Part shown: positions 17,010 to 24,984 of the stretch, piece by piece | How positions within the stretch are numbered: the first letter of the stretch is position 1 | Layout of the letters: every line of letters starts with the position of its first letter | Source of the DNA: RGIG4079 sp045646905 | Lineage (GTDB): Bacteria; Bacteroidota; Bacteroidia; Bacteroidales; Muribaculaceae | Direction of reading: 5' to 3' | Assembly (NCBI GenBank): GCA_045646905.1 | Contig: JAZRLP010000026.1 | Location: forward strand, 1 to 64,000 | DNA length: 64,000 nucleotides | Notes under the pieces: generated by a model | Seen by the model: the letters and a program-made list of their open reading frames with translations, nothing else | Databases searched by the model: none | Told to the model about the DNA's origin: nothing | Position numbers and translations under genes: made by a program

Positions 17010-17058
17010 ATCCTTCATTGAGTGCTTTTTTTTAAAAAATCATCCCTCATTGAGGGAT
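17010..17058. promoter_or_regulatory. Tandem dyads over the promoter of the first AAA ATPase gene
   Basis: A perfect palindrome ATCCCTCA-T-TGAGGGAT lies at 17042-17058. A degenerate copy, ATCCTTCA-T-TGAGTGCT, lies at 17010-17026, with centres 32 bp apart. The right dyad covers the expected -33 position of the -7 box TATATTTG at 17065-17072. It may act as an autoregulatory operator; followed by TTTTT it could also terminate upstream transcripts. Confidence 0.55.
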
Positions 17059-17064
17059 TTTTAT

Positions 17065-17072
17065 TATATTTG
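17065..17072 (+). promoter_or_regulatory. -7 box of the first AAA ATPase gene
   Basis: TATATTTG matches TAnnTTTG and lies 17 bp before the ATG at 17090. The -33 region is occupied by the palindrome at 17042-17058. Confidence 0.55.
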
Positions 17073-17089
17073 CAAAAAAAATTACCATT

Positions 17090-18265
17090 ATGATAGACAC
17101 AACTTTATTTAGTTACATGAAGGAGATTTTAAGCAATACTCCGACTAAATTTGTACGATATAAGTATCAAGAAATAGACTGGGATAGCCGTCTTATAGGA
17201 ATTGTTGGGCCACGTGGAATTGGAAAATCAACGATGATACAACAACATATATTGCGCACTACACACATAGGATTGCCCCTATATGTATCAGCCGACAATA
17301 TGTATTTTTCTTCAAACTCTCTTGTTTCACTTGCCGATGAATTTATAAAAGAGGGTGGCACACATTTATACATTGACGAAGTTCACAAATATAAAGGATG
17401 GTCGCGAGAGTTGAAACAAATCTACGATGTGCACCCCGATTTACACGTTGTCTTTACTGGATCTTCAGTGTTAGACATTCGACAAGGAGAAGCCGATTTA
17501 AGCAGACGAGCCGTCATCTATAATATGCAAGGGTTATCATTTCGCGAATATTTGGAAATGTTCCACGAAATAAAAAGCAAAATATATTCTCTTGAAGAAA
17601 TTTTATCGCACAAAGTAGAGATTCCTGAATTAAAACATCCATTACCTATATTCCGAGAATACCTAAAAAGAGGATATTATCCATTTTCCATAGAAGGTGG
17701 ATTTGAATTAAAAATGGAACAAGTAGTATCACAAACTACGGAATCAGACATTCCTCAATATGCTGACATGAAAGCTTCTACAGCTAGAAAATTAAAACAA
17801 TTACTATCGGTTATCTCACATTTGGCTCCATATAAACCCAATGCCGAAAACCTTGCTACTGAAATTTCTGTAAGTAAAAATAACATTACTGACTATTTGG
17901 TATATCTTGAAAAAGCAGGCATGATAGGTCTATTACGTGATGGAACTAGTGGTCTGCGAGGCCTAGGGAAAATAGAAAAAGTTTACATTGACAATCCAAG
18001 CCTTATGAATGTTCTCGCATGTGGGAATCCTGATATAGGGAATATTCGAGAAACATTTTTTTATAATCAAATGAGAACAAAAAACTTCATCACATCATCA
18101 AAAATTTCTGATTTTTCTATTGAAAAATATACATTTGAGATTGGCGGAAAAAAGAAAGGGAAAAAACAAATAGAAGATGTAGCTAATGGAATTATTGTTC
18201 GTGATGATATTGAATTTGGCCATGGTATTGTCATTCCATTATGGCAATTTGGCTTTAACTATTAG
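17090..18265 (+). CDS. AAA-family ATPase (AAA_14 type, DUF4143-like C-terminus)
   Basis: A 391-aa ATP-binding protein. Walker A is GPRGIGKST near residue 40, Walker B LYIDEVHKY near residue 93, and sensor 1 VVFTGSSVLDI near residue 122. A winged-helix-like segment follows (ATEISVSKNNITDYLVYLEK, about 258-277). The C-terminal part ends with a restriction-endonuclease-like stretch (YTFEIGGKKKGKKQ) as seen in DUF4143/DUF234 ATPases. The biological role of this widespread family is not established. It lies just outside the right repeat of the tRNA-Gly island. A second, divergent member is at 55728. Confidence 0.85.
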   Translation: MIDTTLFSYMKEILSNTPTKFVRYKYQEIDWDSRLIGIVGPRGIGKSTMIQQHILRTTHIGLPLYVSADNMYFSSNSLVSLADEFIKEGGTHLYIDEVHKYKGWSRELKQIYDVHPDLHVVFTGSSVLDIRQGEADLSRRAVIYNMQGLSFREYLEMFHEIKSKIYSLEEILSHKVEIPELKHPLPIFREYLKRGYYPFSIEGGFELKMEQVVSQTTESDIPQYADMKASTARKLKQLLSVISHLAPYKPNAENLATEISVSKNNITDYLVYLEKAGMIGLLRDGTSGLRGLGKIEKVYIDNPSLMNVLACGNPDIGNIRETFFYNQMRTKNFITSSKISDFSIEKYTFEIGGKKKGKKQIEDVANGIIVRDDIEFGHGIVIPLWQFGFNY

Positions 18266-18386
18266 AAAATCATATTTAATTGGCATCCGGTAAAATCGCA
18301 TGTTTGCATCTGACATTTACAACCCTTTTTCTACAATATAACACGCCGAAAATCGTTTATATAATGGACAAAAAGCGTAATTTACA

Positions 18387-19814
18387 ATGAATAAAATAAA
18401 ATCTCTTATAGCGATATGTGGGTTGCTCATCATTGTGGGATTGTCATCGTGTATTGAGGACGATTTCTCAACCAATGCAAACGACCAACCGACCTTCTCG
18501 ACCGACACCCTCGATATGGGACCAATCTTTACCGAAGCAGGTACCCCTACCCACTCTTTTACTGTATATAACCGCCACGACAAGGGGATAATAATCAGTT
18601 CTATAAAGATGCGCGATGACGCCGAAGGAATGTTTCGTTTCAATGTTGATGGCGTTGCTGGAAATGAATTCCAAAATGTAGAAATACGAGCCAATGACTC
18701 AATATATGTGTTTGTTGAAGCAACGCTCAAGGCCAACGGCACCGATGCCCCTGTGGTAATTGACCGTCATCTCGACTTTGTGGTGCAAGGGATTACCTCA
18801 ACCGTTGTAATAAGCGCACAAGGACAAGATGTTGAGCGTCGCAAAGGACTTGTAATTGATGGCGACACTCGATTCACTGCCAACAAACCTTATCAAATTT
18901 TTGATTCACTCATTGTGAAAGAGGGGGCTACTCTCACTCTCGACCCTGGTGTAACACTTTATTTCCACAACAATGCCACAATGCGAGTAGCTGGAACGCT
19001 TGTGAGCAATGGCACCACCGAGAATCCTGTGAATATGACAGGCGACCGCATTGACAATGTAGTGAACGACTTATCGTTTGACCTTATGGCCGGCCAATGG
19101 CAAGGTTTGGAATTCACCTCTACCAGTCGCAACAACTACCTCTCGCACACCTCAATTCGCAACACTGTGTGGGGCGTTTTTGTTGACTCTATAGGAGCAC
19201 AAGAAAACCCAGCACTTACACTCATCAACTGCCAATTGCGCAACTCGCAAGAGTATTCTCTCGCTGCAATTCATAGCGACATCAAGGCCGTGGGGTGTGA
19301 AATAACCGACGCGGCTGCGGGCGTGATGTTCTTGCGTGGAGGTAACCACATTTTCAACCATTGTACATTTGCCAATTACTATCTATTCTCGGCCCTTGGA
19401 GGCGCAGCAATACAGTTTGACCACATTAGTGCCGAGTGCGATGACCTTTCGGGCCTTCCATATATGGTAGCCGACTTCACCAACTCAATAATCTATGGCA
19501 ATGGTAGCGAATTATCGCACGGCGACCTCACTGGCACAGCTATCACTTTGCGATACTGTCTATTAAAGTCGGAAGGTGTTGATGACGAGAACTTCATTTG
19601 CTGTCTATGGGGTGCCGACCCTCTATATTACACCGTGCGCAATGAATACATCTTTGACTATCGACTCAAAAACGAATCGCCAGCCATAGGTGCTGCATAT
19701 CCCGATTATACCCTCCCCGAAGCCCAATACGACCAATATGGACTACCTCGTGGTCCCCAACCCGATATGGGCGCATTTGTCTATGTCCCAGCCGAGGAAG
19801 AAGAGGAGAAATAA
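18387..19814 (+). CDS. Lipoprotein with right-handed beta-helix domain
   Basis: A 475-aa lipoprotein (lipobox GLSSC, Cys22). Residues about 30-145 form an immunoglobulin-like/choice-of-anchor region (FSTDTLDMGPIF, TPTHSFTVYNRHDKGIIIS). The rest is a parallel beta-helix: repeated strand patterns with Asn/Gly turns (LTLDPGVTLYFHNNATMRV, LSHTSIRNTVWGVFVDS, IYGNGSELSHGDLTG). The C-terminus has the GPQPDMGAFVYVP end common to such Bacteroidota proteins, then an acidic tail. It is probably exposed at the cell surface; the ligand or substrate is unknown. mtnN follows 62 bp later. Confidence 0.82.
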   Translation: MNKIKSLIAICGLLIIVGLSSCIEDDFSTNANDQPTFSTDTLDMGPIFTEAGTPTHSFTVYNRHDKGIIISSIKMRDDAEGMFRFNVDGVAGNEFQNVEIRANDSIYVFVEATLKANGTDAPVVIDRHLDFVVQGITSTVVISAQGQDVERRKGLVIDGDTRFTANKPYQIFDSLIVKEGATLTLDPGVTLYFHNNATMRVAGTLVSNGTTENPVNMTGDRIDNVVNDLSFDLMAGQWQGLEFTSTSRNNYLSHTSIRNTVWGVFVDSIGAQENPALTLINCQLRNSQEYSLAAIHSDIKAVGCEITDAAAGVMFLRGGNHIFNHCTFANYYLFSALGGAAIQFDHISAECDDLSGLPYMVADFTNSIIYGNGSELSHGDLTGTAITLRYCLLKSEGVDDENFICCLWGADPLYYTVRNEYIFDYRLKNESPAIGAAYPDYTLPEAQYDQYGLPRGPQPDMGAFVYVPAEEEEEK

Positions 19815-19876
19815 TTTATAATGCATAATTCATAATGCACAATATTTAATTTGTAATTATTTTAATTTTTTAGATT

Positions 19877-20557
19877 ATGAAAATAGGAATTATCGTGGCA
19901 ATGGGTAAGGAGTTGAAACTCTTGTTACCATTGATTGAAAACCACTCAACAATAACCATCAACGACATAGCTTTTCACACTGGCAAAATTCACAATCACG
20001 AGATAACTGCAATGCAATGTGGCATTGGCAAAGTGAATGCAGCCGTGGGCACTCTCACTATGATTGAAAATTTCCACCCCGACTTGATTATCAACACAGG
20101 CGTTGCTGGTGGCGCTGGTGGTGGCGCTGGAATTCTTGATGTAGTAGTAGCCGAACGCATTGCTTATCATGATGTGTGGTGTGGGCCTGGCACCGAATGG
20201 GGTGACGCAGCAGGATGCCCACGATATTTCAAGAGCGTGCCCGAGTTGGTAGCACTCCCTTGCCTTGCCGAAGACCCTAAAGTGAAACGCGGCCTCATCT
20301 GCTCGGGCGACATCTTCGTTTCAAAAGTGGAAGAGGTGGAGCGCATCAAATCAATCCACCCCGATGTGATGGCCGTGGATATGGAATCGGCATCGATAGC
20401 GCAAGTGTGTCACCTCAAAAATGTGATGTTCTTCTGCATGCGTGTCATAAGCGACACTCCTGGAGGAGAAGACAATATTGCTCAATATGAAAACTTCTGG
20501 GAAGATGCACCCCAACACACATTTGAAAAATTAACACAGGTATTATCTTGTTTCTAA
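19877..20557 (+). CDS. mtnN: 5'-methylthioadenosine/S-adenosylhomocysteine nucleosidase
   Basis: MtnN (Pfs) hydrolyses SAH to S-ribosylhomocysteine and adenine, and also MTA. The 226-aa product begins KIGIIVAMGKELKLLL, has the phosphorylase-family loop NTGVAGGAGG near residue 74 and the catalytic VDMESASIAQVC near residue 168. Length is typical. luxS follows 13 bp downstream, so the two steps of SAH recycling are encoded side by side. Confidence 0.95.
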   Translation: MKIGIIVAMGKELKLLLPLIENHSTITINDIAFHTGKIHNHEITAMQCGIGKVNAAVGTLTMIENFHPDLIINTGVAGGAGGGAGILDVVVAERIAYHDVWCGPGTEWGDAAGCPRYFKSVPELVALPCLAEDPKVKRGLICSGDIFVSKVEEVERIKSIHPDVMAVDMESASIAQVCHLKNVMFFCMRVISDTPGGEDNIAQYENFWEDAPQHTFEKLTQVLSCF

Positions 20558-20570
20558 TCAACATCAACTC

Positions 20571-21053
20571 ATGGAAAAGATTGCAAGTTTTACAATTAAT
20601 CACCTCATAATGAAGCGTGGCATATTTGTGTCGCGCAAAGACACCACAACATCGGGCGATGTTATTACCACATTTGACATACGCATGACCGAGCCTAATC
20701 GCCAGCCAGCCGTAGATGGCGCTGCTCTTCACACCATTGAGCACCTCGCTGCCACTTATCTTCGCAACCATGCCGAGTGGAAAGATCGCATCATCTATTG
20801 GGGTCCCATGGGTTGTCGCACAGGCAACTATCTGCTCGTGAATGGCGATTACACCTCGCAAGATATTGCCCCATTGATTCGTGAGACATTTGAGTTTATC
20901 GCATCATTTGAAGGGGAAATACCTGGAGCCACTGCTCGCGATTGTGGCAACTATACCTACAACGACCTCGACCTTGCTCGCAAGGACGCAAAAACATATC
21001 TCGATGAAGTGTTGATGAATCTCAAAGAAGAGAACCTAAACTATCCTCAATAA
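20571..21053 (+). CDS. luxS: S-ribosylhomocysteine lyase LuxS
   Basis: LuxS cleaves S-ribosylhomocysteine to homocysteine and DPD, the AI-2 precursor. The 160-aa product carries the metal site HTIEH (His54, His58), the DCGNY segment near residue 125 and the N-terminal MKRGIFVSRKD region. Length is standard. It follows mtnN by 13 bp, consistent with coupled SAH detoxification, and precedes the AlbA_2 gene by 12 bp. Confidence 0.97.
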   Translation: MEKIASFTINHLIMKRGIFVSRKDTTTSGDVITTFDIRMTEPNRQPAVDGAALHTIEHLAATYLRNHAEWKDRIIYWGPMGCRTGNYLLVNGDYTSQDIAPLIRETFEFIASFEGEIPGATARDCGNYTYNDLDLARKDAKTYLDEVLMNLKEENLNYPQ

Positions 21054-21065
21054 ACACCAATAATT

Positions 21066-21722
21066 GTGAAAGATATAAAAGCCATAAAAGGGAAGTTTTA
21101 TATCCAAGGACTCATCGAAGAGGGGGAGCATGAGCATCAAGACTTTAAGTTCTCCATCTCTGATGCTCGCAAAATAGCCCGCAGCGTGTCGGCATTTGCC
21201 AACAACGACGGTGGGCGTCTTCTGGTGGGGGTAAAGGACAATGGCAATATTGCTGGCGTGCGCAGTGAAGAAGATATTTATGTTATCGAACAAGCCGCAC
21301 AAATGTATTGTCGTCCATCTCAAAAAGTTGAGTTTACTGCATTCAAAACCGAAGGTGGCGCTATCGTAATACGCGCCGATATAGCACGCGCCACACACCG
21401 ACCAGTGCAGGCACAAGAACCCGATGGCACATGGCGCTCATATTATCGCGTAAAAGATGAAAACATCGTAGCACCCGACCTCATGGTGCGTGCATGGCAC
21501 AAAAAAGAGTCGCAAAAAGGGGCATTACTCTCCTTTTCCGAAGCCGAGAGCGCGCTTATAGGTTACCTCGAAGAAAACGAGATGATAACCATTGAAGAAT
21601 TTATGAAAACGGCACGCATATCGCGCCACACAGCCGAGGAAATTATCATAAAACTTTATGCCGTTGATGTCATCGACTTCACCTACACTGGCACGACATT
21701 TAAGATAAGCCTCAGCCAATAA
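21066..21722 (+). CDS. AlbA_2/Schlafen-type DNA-binding protein
   Basis: A 218-aa protein starting with GTG at 21066, directly after luxS. The N-terminal domain has the AlbA_2 hallmarks: EGEHEHQDFKFSI near residue 17, then ISAFAN-like VSAFANNDGGRLLVGVKDNG at about 42-61 and a dIYVIEQAA segment. The C-terminal 80 residues look like a winged helix (ALIGYLEENEMITIEEFMKT, ISRHTAEEIIIKLYAV). Larger relatives act as transcription regulators with an ATPase part; this one is short and lacks it. It is probably co-transcribed with mtnN-luxS. The function is unknown. Confidence 0.8.
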   Translation: MKDIKAIKGKFYIQGLIEEGEHEHQDFKFSISDARKIARSVSAFANNDGGRLLVGVKDNGNIAGVRSEEDIYVIEQAAQMYCRPSQKVEFTAFKTEGGAIVIRADIARATHRPVQAQEPDGTWRSYYRVKDENIVAPDLMVRAWHKKESQKGALLSFSEAESALIGYLEENEMITIEEFMKTARISRHTAEEIIIKLYAVDVIDFTYTGTTFKISLSQ

Positions 21723-21755
21723 CTTTAGGACAAAAAGCAAATTTGATAAAAACAA

Positions 21756-21786
21756 CACGCCCACACTCGCAATGAATGTGGGCGTG
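21756..21786. terminator. Bidirectional terminator between convergent genes
   Basis: CACGCCCACA (21756-21765) pairs perfectly with TGTGGGCGTG (21777-21786), followed by ATTATTTTG. It separates the luxS operon from the convergent SGNH hydrolase gene. Confidence 0.82.
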
Positions 21787-21806
21787 ATTATTTTGTTTTG
21801 ATGCGA

Positions 21807-22922
21807 TTATTTCATTTTCTCTACCAATGGGAGCAGAACGGGGAATAGTTTTGCAGCGTAATATTTGAAGCCGAGGTCGGTGAGGTGAATGCCGTCAACG
21901 GTGCCGTCATCTTCAACTCCGTCGAGGTTTAGGCAATCAACATAATAAAGGTTGTTGGGGTTTTCGGCCATCAACTTTTCATAATTGCGACGGAATGCCG
22001 CATTTTTGCGAGGTAGATATGCTCCCATCGACTTGTCGTAGCGCGCATAGGGATAGATAGGACCTTCTACCATCACAATGGGTATATCGGGGCGAGCCTT
22101 GCGAATGATGTTCACAAAGTCGTATGTGAGGGTATCGCACATCATCTCTGTGCAGTTGGGTATTGGGTCGATAAGGAAAAGGTCGGCATCGGCAATGTCG
22201 GCCATAGCGCGTGCCATACAATAGTCCATCTTTCCCTCGCCACTTATACCTATATTTACTATTTCGCAGTTGAGTTCACGGCTCAAAATGTTTGTTGCAG
22301 CCATGCCTGTGCGAGAGGCACAGCCACCTTGAAGAATACTTGTGCCGTAAGCGATGATTTTCTTTTTGTCGCTAATCAATTCGGGATTACCACAAGTGAT
22401 TGTTGCTGTGCTATCAACAGCGATATAAAGTTCTTCGATGCCGTCATAAAGAGGTAGATATACCATATATTCTTGCATGCGAGGCTCAACATTTGACACA
22501 TAAGTGCTTTTACACCATTTGAGCGAATCGGTATAAGGACGATTGGTATTAACATGGCGCCACACCGAGTCACCTTCGTGGATATAAAGGTCGGTACCTT
22601 TCAATCCTGTGTCGGCCATATGTTTCATGTGTGTATCCCACAAAAGGCGATATTTCACACCCACCGATGTGGAGTTAGTAGCAAAACGCACTGCGATGCC
22701 CGAACTGCATTGACTGCGTTCCCACAACACATCGCGCACACTATCTTTGAGGAATGCAGGAAGACGGTCATAATCGCGAATAGTATTGGTCCACCCACGA
22801 TTGATGATGCGAAGATCTTTGGCATTTATATACTTCACTGGCTTTTCATCGGCAGCCTTTGCCACCAAGCCACACATCATTGCCACCACGAGCAATAAAA
22901 CGAGTCGATTGATTGTTTTCAT
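21807..22922 (-). CDS. SGNH-fold hydrolase/esterase, secreted
   Basis: A 371-aa protein with a signal peptide (MKTINRLVLLLVVAMMCGLVAKA). An N-terminal beta-sandwich domain (about 30-185) precedes the SGNH hydrolase core: block I IIAYGTSILQGGCAS near residue 190 with the nucleophile Ser, block III-like GISGEGKMD, and block V DGIHLTDLGFKYYA near 345 with the catalytic Asp and His. Relatives with this layout are carbohydrate or acyl esterases (GDSL-like, SGNH_3). It is monocistronic and convergent with the luxS unit. Confidence 0.85.
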   Translation of the reverse strand: MKTINRLVLLLVVAMMCGLVAKAADEKPVKYINAKDLRIINRGWTNTIRDYDRLPAFLKDSVRDVLWERSQCSSGIAVRFATNSTSVGVKYRLLWDTHMKHMADTGLKGTDLYIHEGDSVWRHVNTNRPYTDSLKWCKSTYVSNVEPRMQEYMVYLPLYDGIEELYIAVDSTATITCGNPELISDKKKIIAYGTSILQGGCASRTGMAATNILSRELNCEIVNIGISGEGKMDYCMARAMADIADADLFLIDPIPNCTEMMCDTLTYDFVNIIRKARPDIPIVMVEGPIYPYARYDKSMGAYLPRKNAAFRRNYEKLMAENPNNLYYVDCLNLDGVEDDGTVDGIHLTDLGFKYYAAKLFPVLLPLVEKMK

Positions 22923-22985
22923 TGGGTTATCAGGTTTTTATTGTTTATAATCTATCCGAAAGGCTTAAATACACCTTATTAATTG

Positions 22986-22993
22986 CAAATTTA
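22986..22993 (-). promoter_or_regulatory. Candidate -7 box of the SGNH hydrolase gene
   Basis: CAAATTTA on the plus strand reads TAAATTTG on the minus strand and lies about 63 bp upstream of the start at 22922. No clear -33 partner is visible. Confidence 0.4.
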
Positions 22994-23088
22994 CAAGATA
23001 TTGTGGAAAATGCCATATTGAAATGGGTGAATTTGTGACAAAATCGACTAAACACATGTTAATTATTTCTTTAATCGCAATATTTAAT

Positions 23089-23096
23089 TAAATTTG
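23089..23096 (+). promoter_or_regulatory. Candidate -7 box of the macro-like gene
   Basis: TAAATTTG lies 34 bp upstream of the ATG at 23131. The -33 region is AT-rich without an exact TTTG. Confidence 0.45.
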
Positions 23097-23130
23097 TAAT
23101 TGAAATATAAATTATAACAGTCATAACAAT

Positions 23131-23526
23131 ATGGAATCGATTGAATTCACTCCCGATTTAATTAAGAGTCTCAAAGATAATGAGATATTTGTTTTTGGCA
23201 GTAATCTTAAAGGTTCACACATAGGTGGTGCTGCTCGAGTGGCTCACGACTTTTTTGGTGCCGAATGGGGTGTTGGCGTGGGATTGACCGGACAAACATA
23301 TGCCATTCCCACCATGCAAGGTGGTGTAGAAACGATAGCACCATATGTTGATGACTTTATTGAGTTTGCCCGCGAGCATCGTGAGATGAAATTTTTTGTT
23401 ACTCGCATAGGCTGTGGCATTGCCGGATTTCGTGATGAAGAAATGGCTCCTTTATTCCGTAATGCACTTGAAGAACCAAACATTGTGCTCCCTCGCTCGT
23501 TTTATAATATATTAACCAACAAATAA
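23131..23526 (+). CDS. Small macro-domain-like protein of unknown function
   Basis: A 131-aa protein with FVFGSNLKGSHIGGAARVA near residues 20-38, LTGQTYAIPTM near 52, and VTRIGCGIAGF near 90. These match the A1S_2505/macro-like family found in phages and bacteria, with macro-type glycine loops that may bind ADP-ribose. The function is not established. It precedes the DUF308 membrane protein gene by 14 bp and probably shares its transcript. Confidence 0.75.
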   Translation: MESIEFTPDLIKSLKDNEIFVFGSNLKGSHIGGAARVAHDFFGAEWGVGVGLTGQTYAIPTMQGGVETIAPYVDDFIEFAREHREMKFFVTRIGCGIAGFRDEEMAPLFRNALEEPNIVLPRSFYNILTNK

Positions 23527-23540
23527 AATTTCGCATAATT

Positions 23541-24152
23541 ATGAAGGCTAAAACTGCAATATTAATGTCGTTGCTAATATTTGTAGCAGGCATTGTGTTA
23601 ACAATAATCCACACCCTTGATGTGTTTACCGGGTTAATTATTGCTCTGGGCATTATCTTCATTATCCCCGGCATAATCAATATTGCTACCCTTTCGAGCA
23701 TCAAACAAGAAGAACTCGACAATAAAAAAAGTAGTCAACCCTCGCGCTTTCATGTGGTATGTGGATTGATTTCGGCCGTGGGGAGTGTAATCATGGGTAT
23801 ATCAATGATTGGTTGGACCGAACTTTTCATCAAATTCCTTCCGTTGATTTTTGGGTCGATTCTCATTTTTGGAGGGTGCTTCCATGCGTGTGCTATGGGC
23901 ATGGCATTCCGTCCTATTCGCCTTCCGTTGTGGCTCTACATCTTCCCTGTGATATTGATTGCCTTAGGTGCTTCAATTATATTTATCGACAAAGCCACAC
24001 TACTACCCCATCACATCGTGTTGATGACAGGCATAGGTTTTATTATTTTTGCGATTAATGCGTTTATCGAAATGTGGCTCACTCGCAAAGTAAAGTCGCC
24101 CACAAAGAAGACGGCCGAAGCCGAAGTGATTGATGTAGAAGAGGTGAAATAA
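23541..24152 (+). CDS. DUF308 (HdeD-like) membrane protein
   Basis: A 203-aa integral membrane protein with about six hydrophobic helices: residues 5-25, 28-47, 75-95, 100-120, 128-148 and 155-172. Gly-rich helices such as LIIALGIIFIIPGIINI and FIKFLPLIFGSILIFGG resemble the DUF308/HdeD family. The C-terminal tail is charged (VKSPTKKTAEAEVIDVEEVK). The function is unknown. Confidence 0.75.
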   Translation: MKAKTAILMSLLIFVAGIVLTIIHTLDVFTGLIIALGIIFIIPGIINIATLSSIKQEELDNKKSSQPSRFHVVCGLISAVGSVIMGISMIGWTELFIKFLPLIFGSILIFGGCFHACAMGMAFRPIRLPLWLYIFPVILIALGASIIFIDKATLLPHHIVLMTGIGFIIFAINAFIEMWLTRKVKSPTKKTAEAEVIDVEEVK

Positions 24153-24171
24153 TCCTATCCCTTATAATAAC

Positions 24172-24211
24172 AACGAGGAGAATTTGGTTAAATTCTCCTC
24201 GTTTATTTTTG
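24172..24211. terminator. Bidirectional terminator between convergent genes
   Basis: AACGAGGAGAATTT (24172-24185) pairs perfectly with AAATTCTCCTCGTT (24190-24203) around a 4-nt loop, followed by TATTTTTG. It serves the DUF308 gene and the convergent kinase-like gene. Confidence 0.88.
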
Positions 24212-24226
24212 TTACAATAGTGGGTA

Positions 24227-24868
24227 TTATAGTTTTATTCCAAATCGGCGGCGGATATACTCGGCAACAATAGCCACCAAATCTTCCATCTTGAGCAACG
24301 ATGTATTGATTGTGAGGTCATAACTTGCAGCATCGCCCCATCGCTTATCGGTGTAGAAATTGTAATAGTTGGCACGCAATTTATTTGTTTTATGTGCAAT
24401 AGAGCGGGCTTGCTCGGGGGTGGGACGATCTCCTCGACGCATAATTCGCTCAATGCAGTCTTCTTGCGATGAATGCACAAAAATACTTACACAACGAGGG
24501 TGTTCACGCAACACATAGTCGGCACTACGACCCACAATGACACACGACTTTTCATTAGCAATTTTACGAATAAACTCGCTTTGTGCATTATACACACCAT
24601 CACTTGTCAATGAAGATGAACATGAATAGCACGATGCTGGATTATAGCCTGCTCCTACTGCAAAAATTCCACTCAAAAAAGATGGCGCGCGCTCATCGCT
24701 TTGAGCAAAAATTTCGGGACACATTCCTGCTTGCTTGGCTGCCTCTTGCAATAGTTCTTTATCGTAGTATTCTATTCCAAAGGTTGATGCAAGCATTTTT
24801 CCCAATTCGCGTCCACCACTACCAAATTGGCGACCTATGGTAATCACAAAATTTTTATCCTCGTTCAT
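24227..24868 (-). CDS. Cytidylate kinase-like family protein
   Basis: A 213-aa P-loop protein of the AAA/cytidylate kinase 2 family. It has ITIGRQFGSGGRELGKMLA near residues 10-28 (atypical P-loop) and YYDKELLQEAAKQ right after it. CVIVGRSADYVLREHPRCVS near 109 and a dNMP-kinase-like C-terminal segment follow. Relatives are found alone in Bacteroidota and Firmicutes and their phosphate acceptor is not settled, so a strict cmk assignment is not made. The gene is monocistronic. Confidence 0.8.
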   Translation of the reverse strand: MNEDKNFVITIGRQFGSGGRELGKMLASTFGIEYYDKELLQEAAKQAGMCPEIFAQSDERAPSFLSGIFAVGAGYNPASCYSCSSSLTSDGVYNAQSEFIRKIANEKSCVIVGRSADYVLREHPRCVSIFVHSSQEDCIERIMRRGDRPTPEQARSIAHKTNKLRANYYNFYTDKRWGDAASYDLTINTSLLKMEDLVAIVAEYIRRRFGIKL

Positions 24869-24984
24869 TATCTCAAAATTTAAGGTTGCTCAAAGGTAAT
24901 ATATTTTATTCTAAATTCAAATACATCATCTTTTTTGTATAAACAAATTTTGGGCACAATAGGTCAAACCGATTTTAGGATTAA

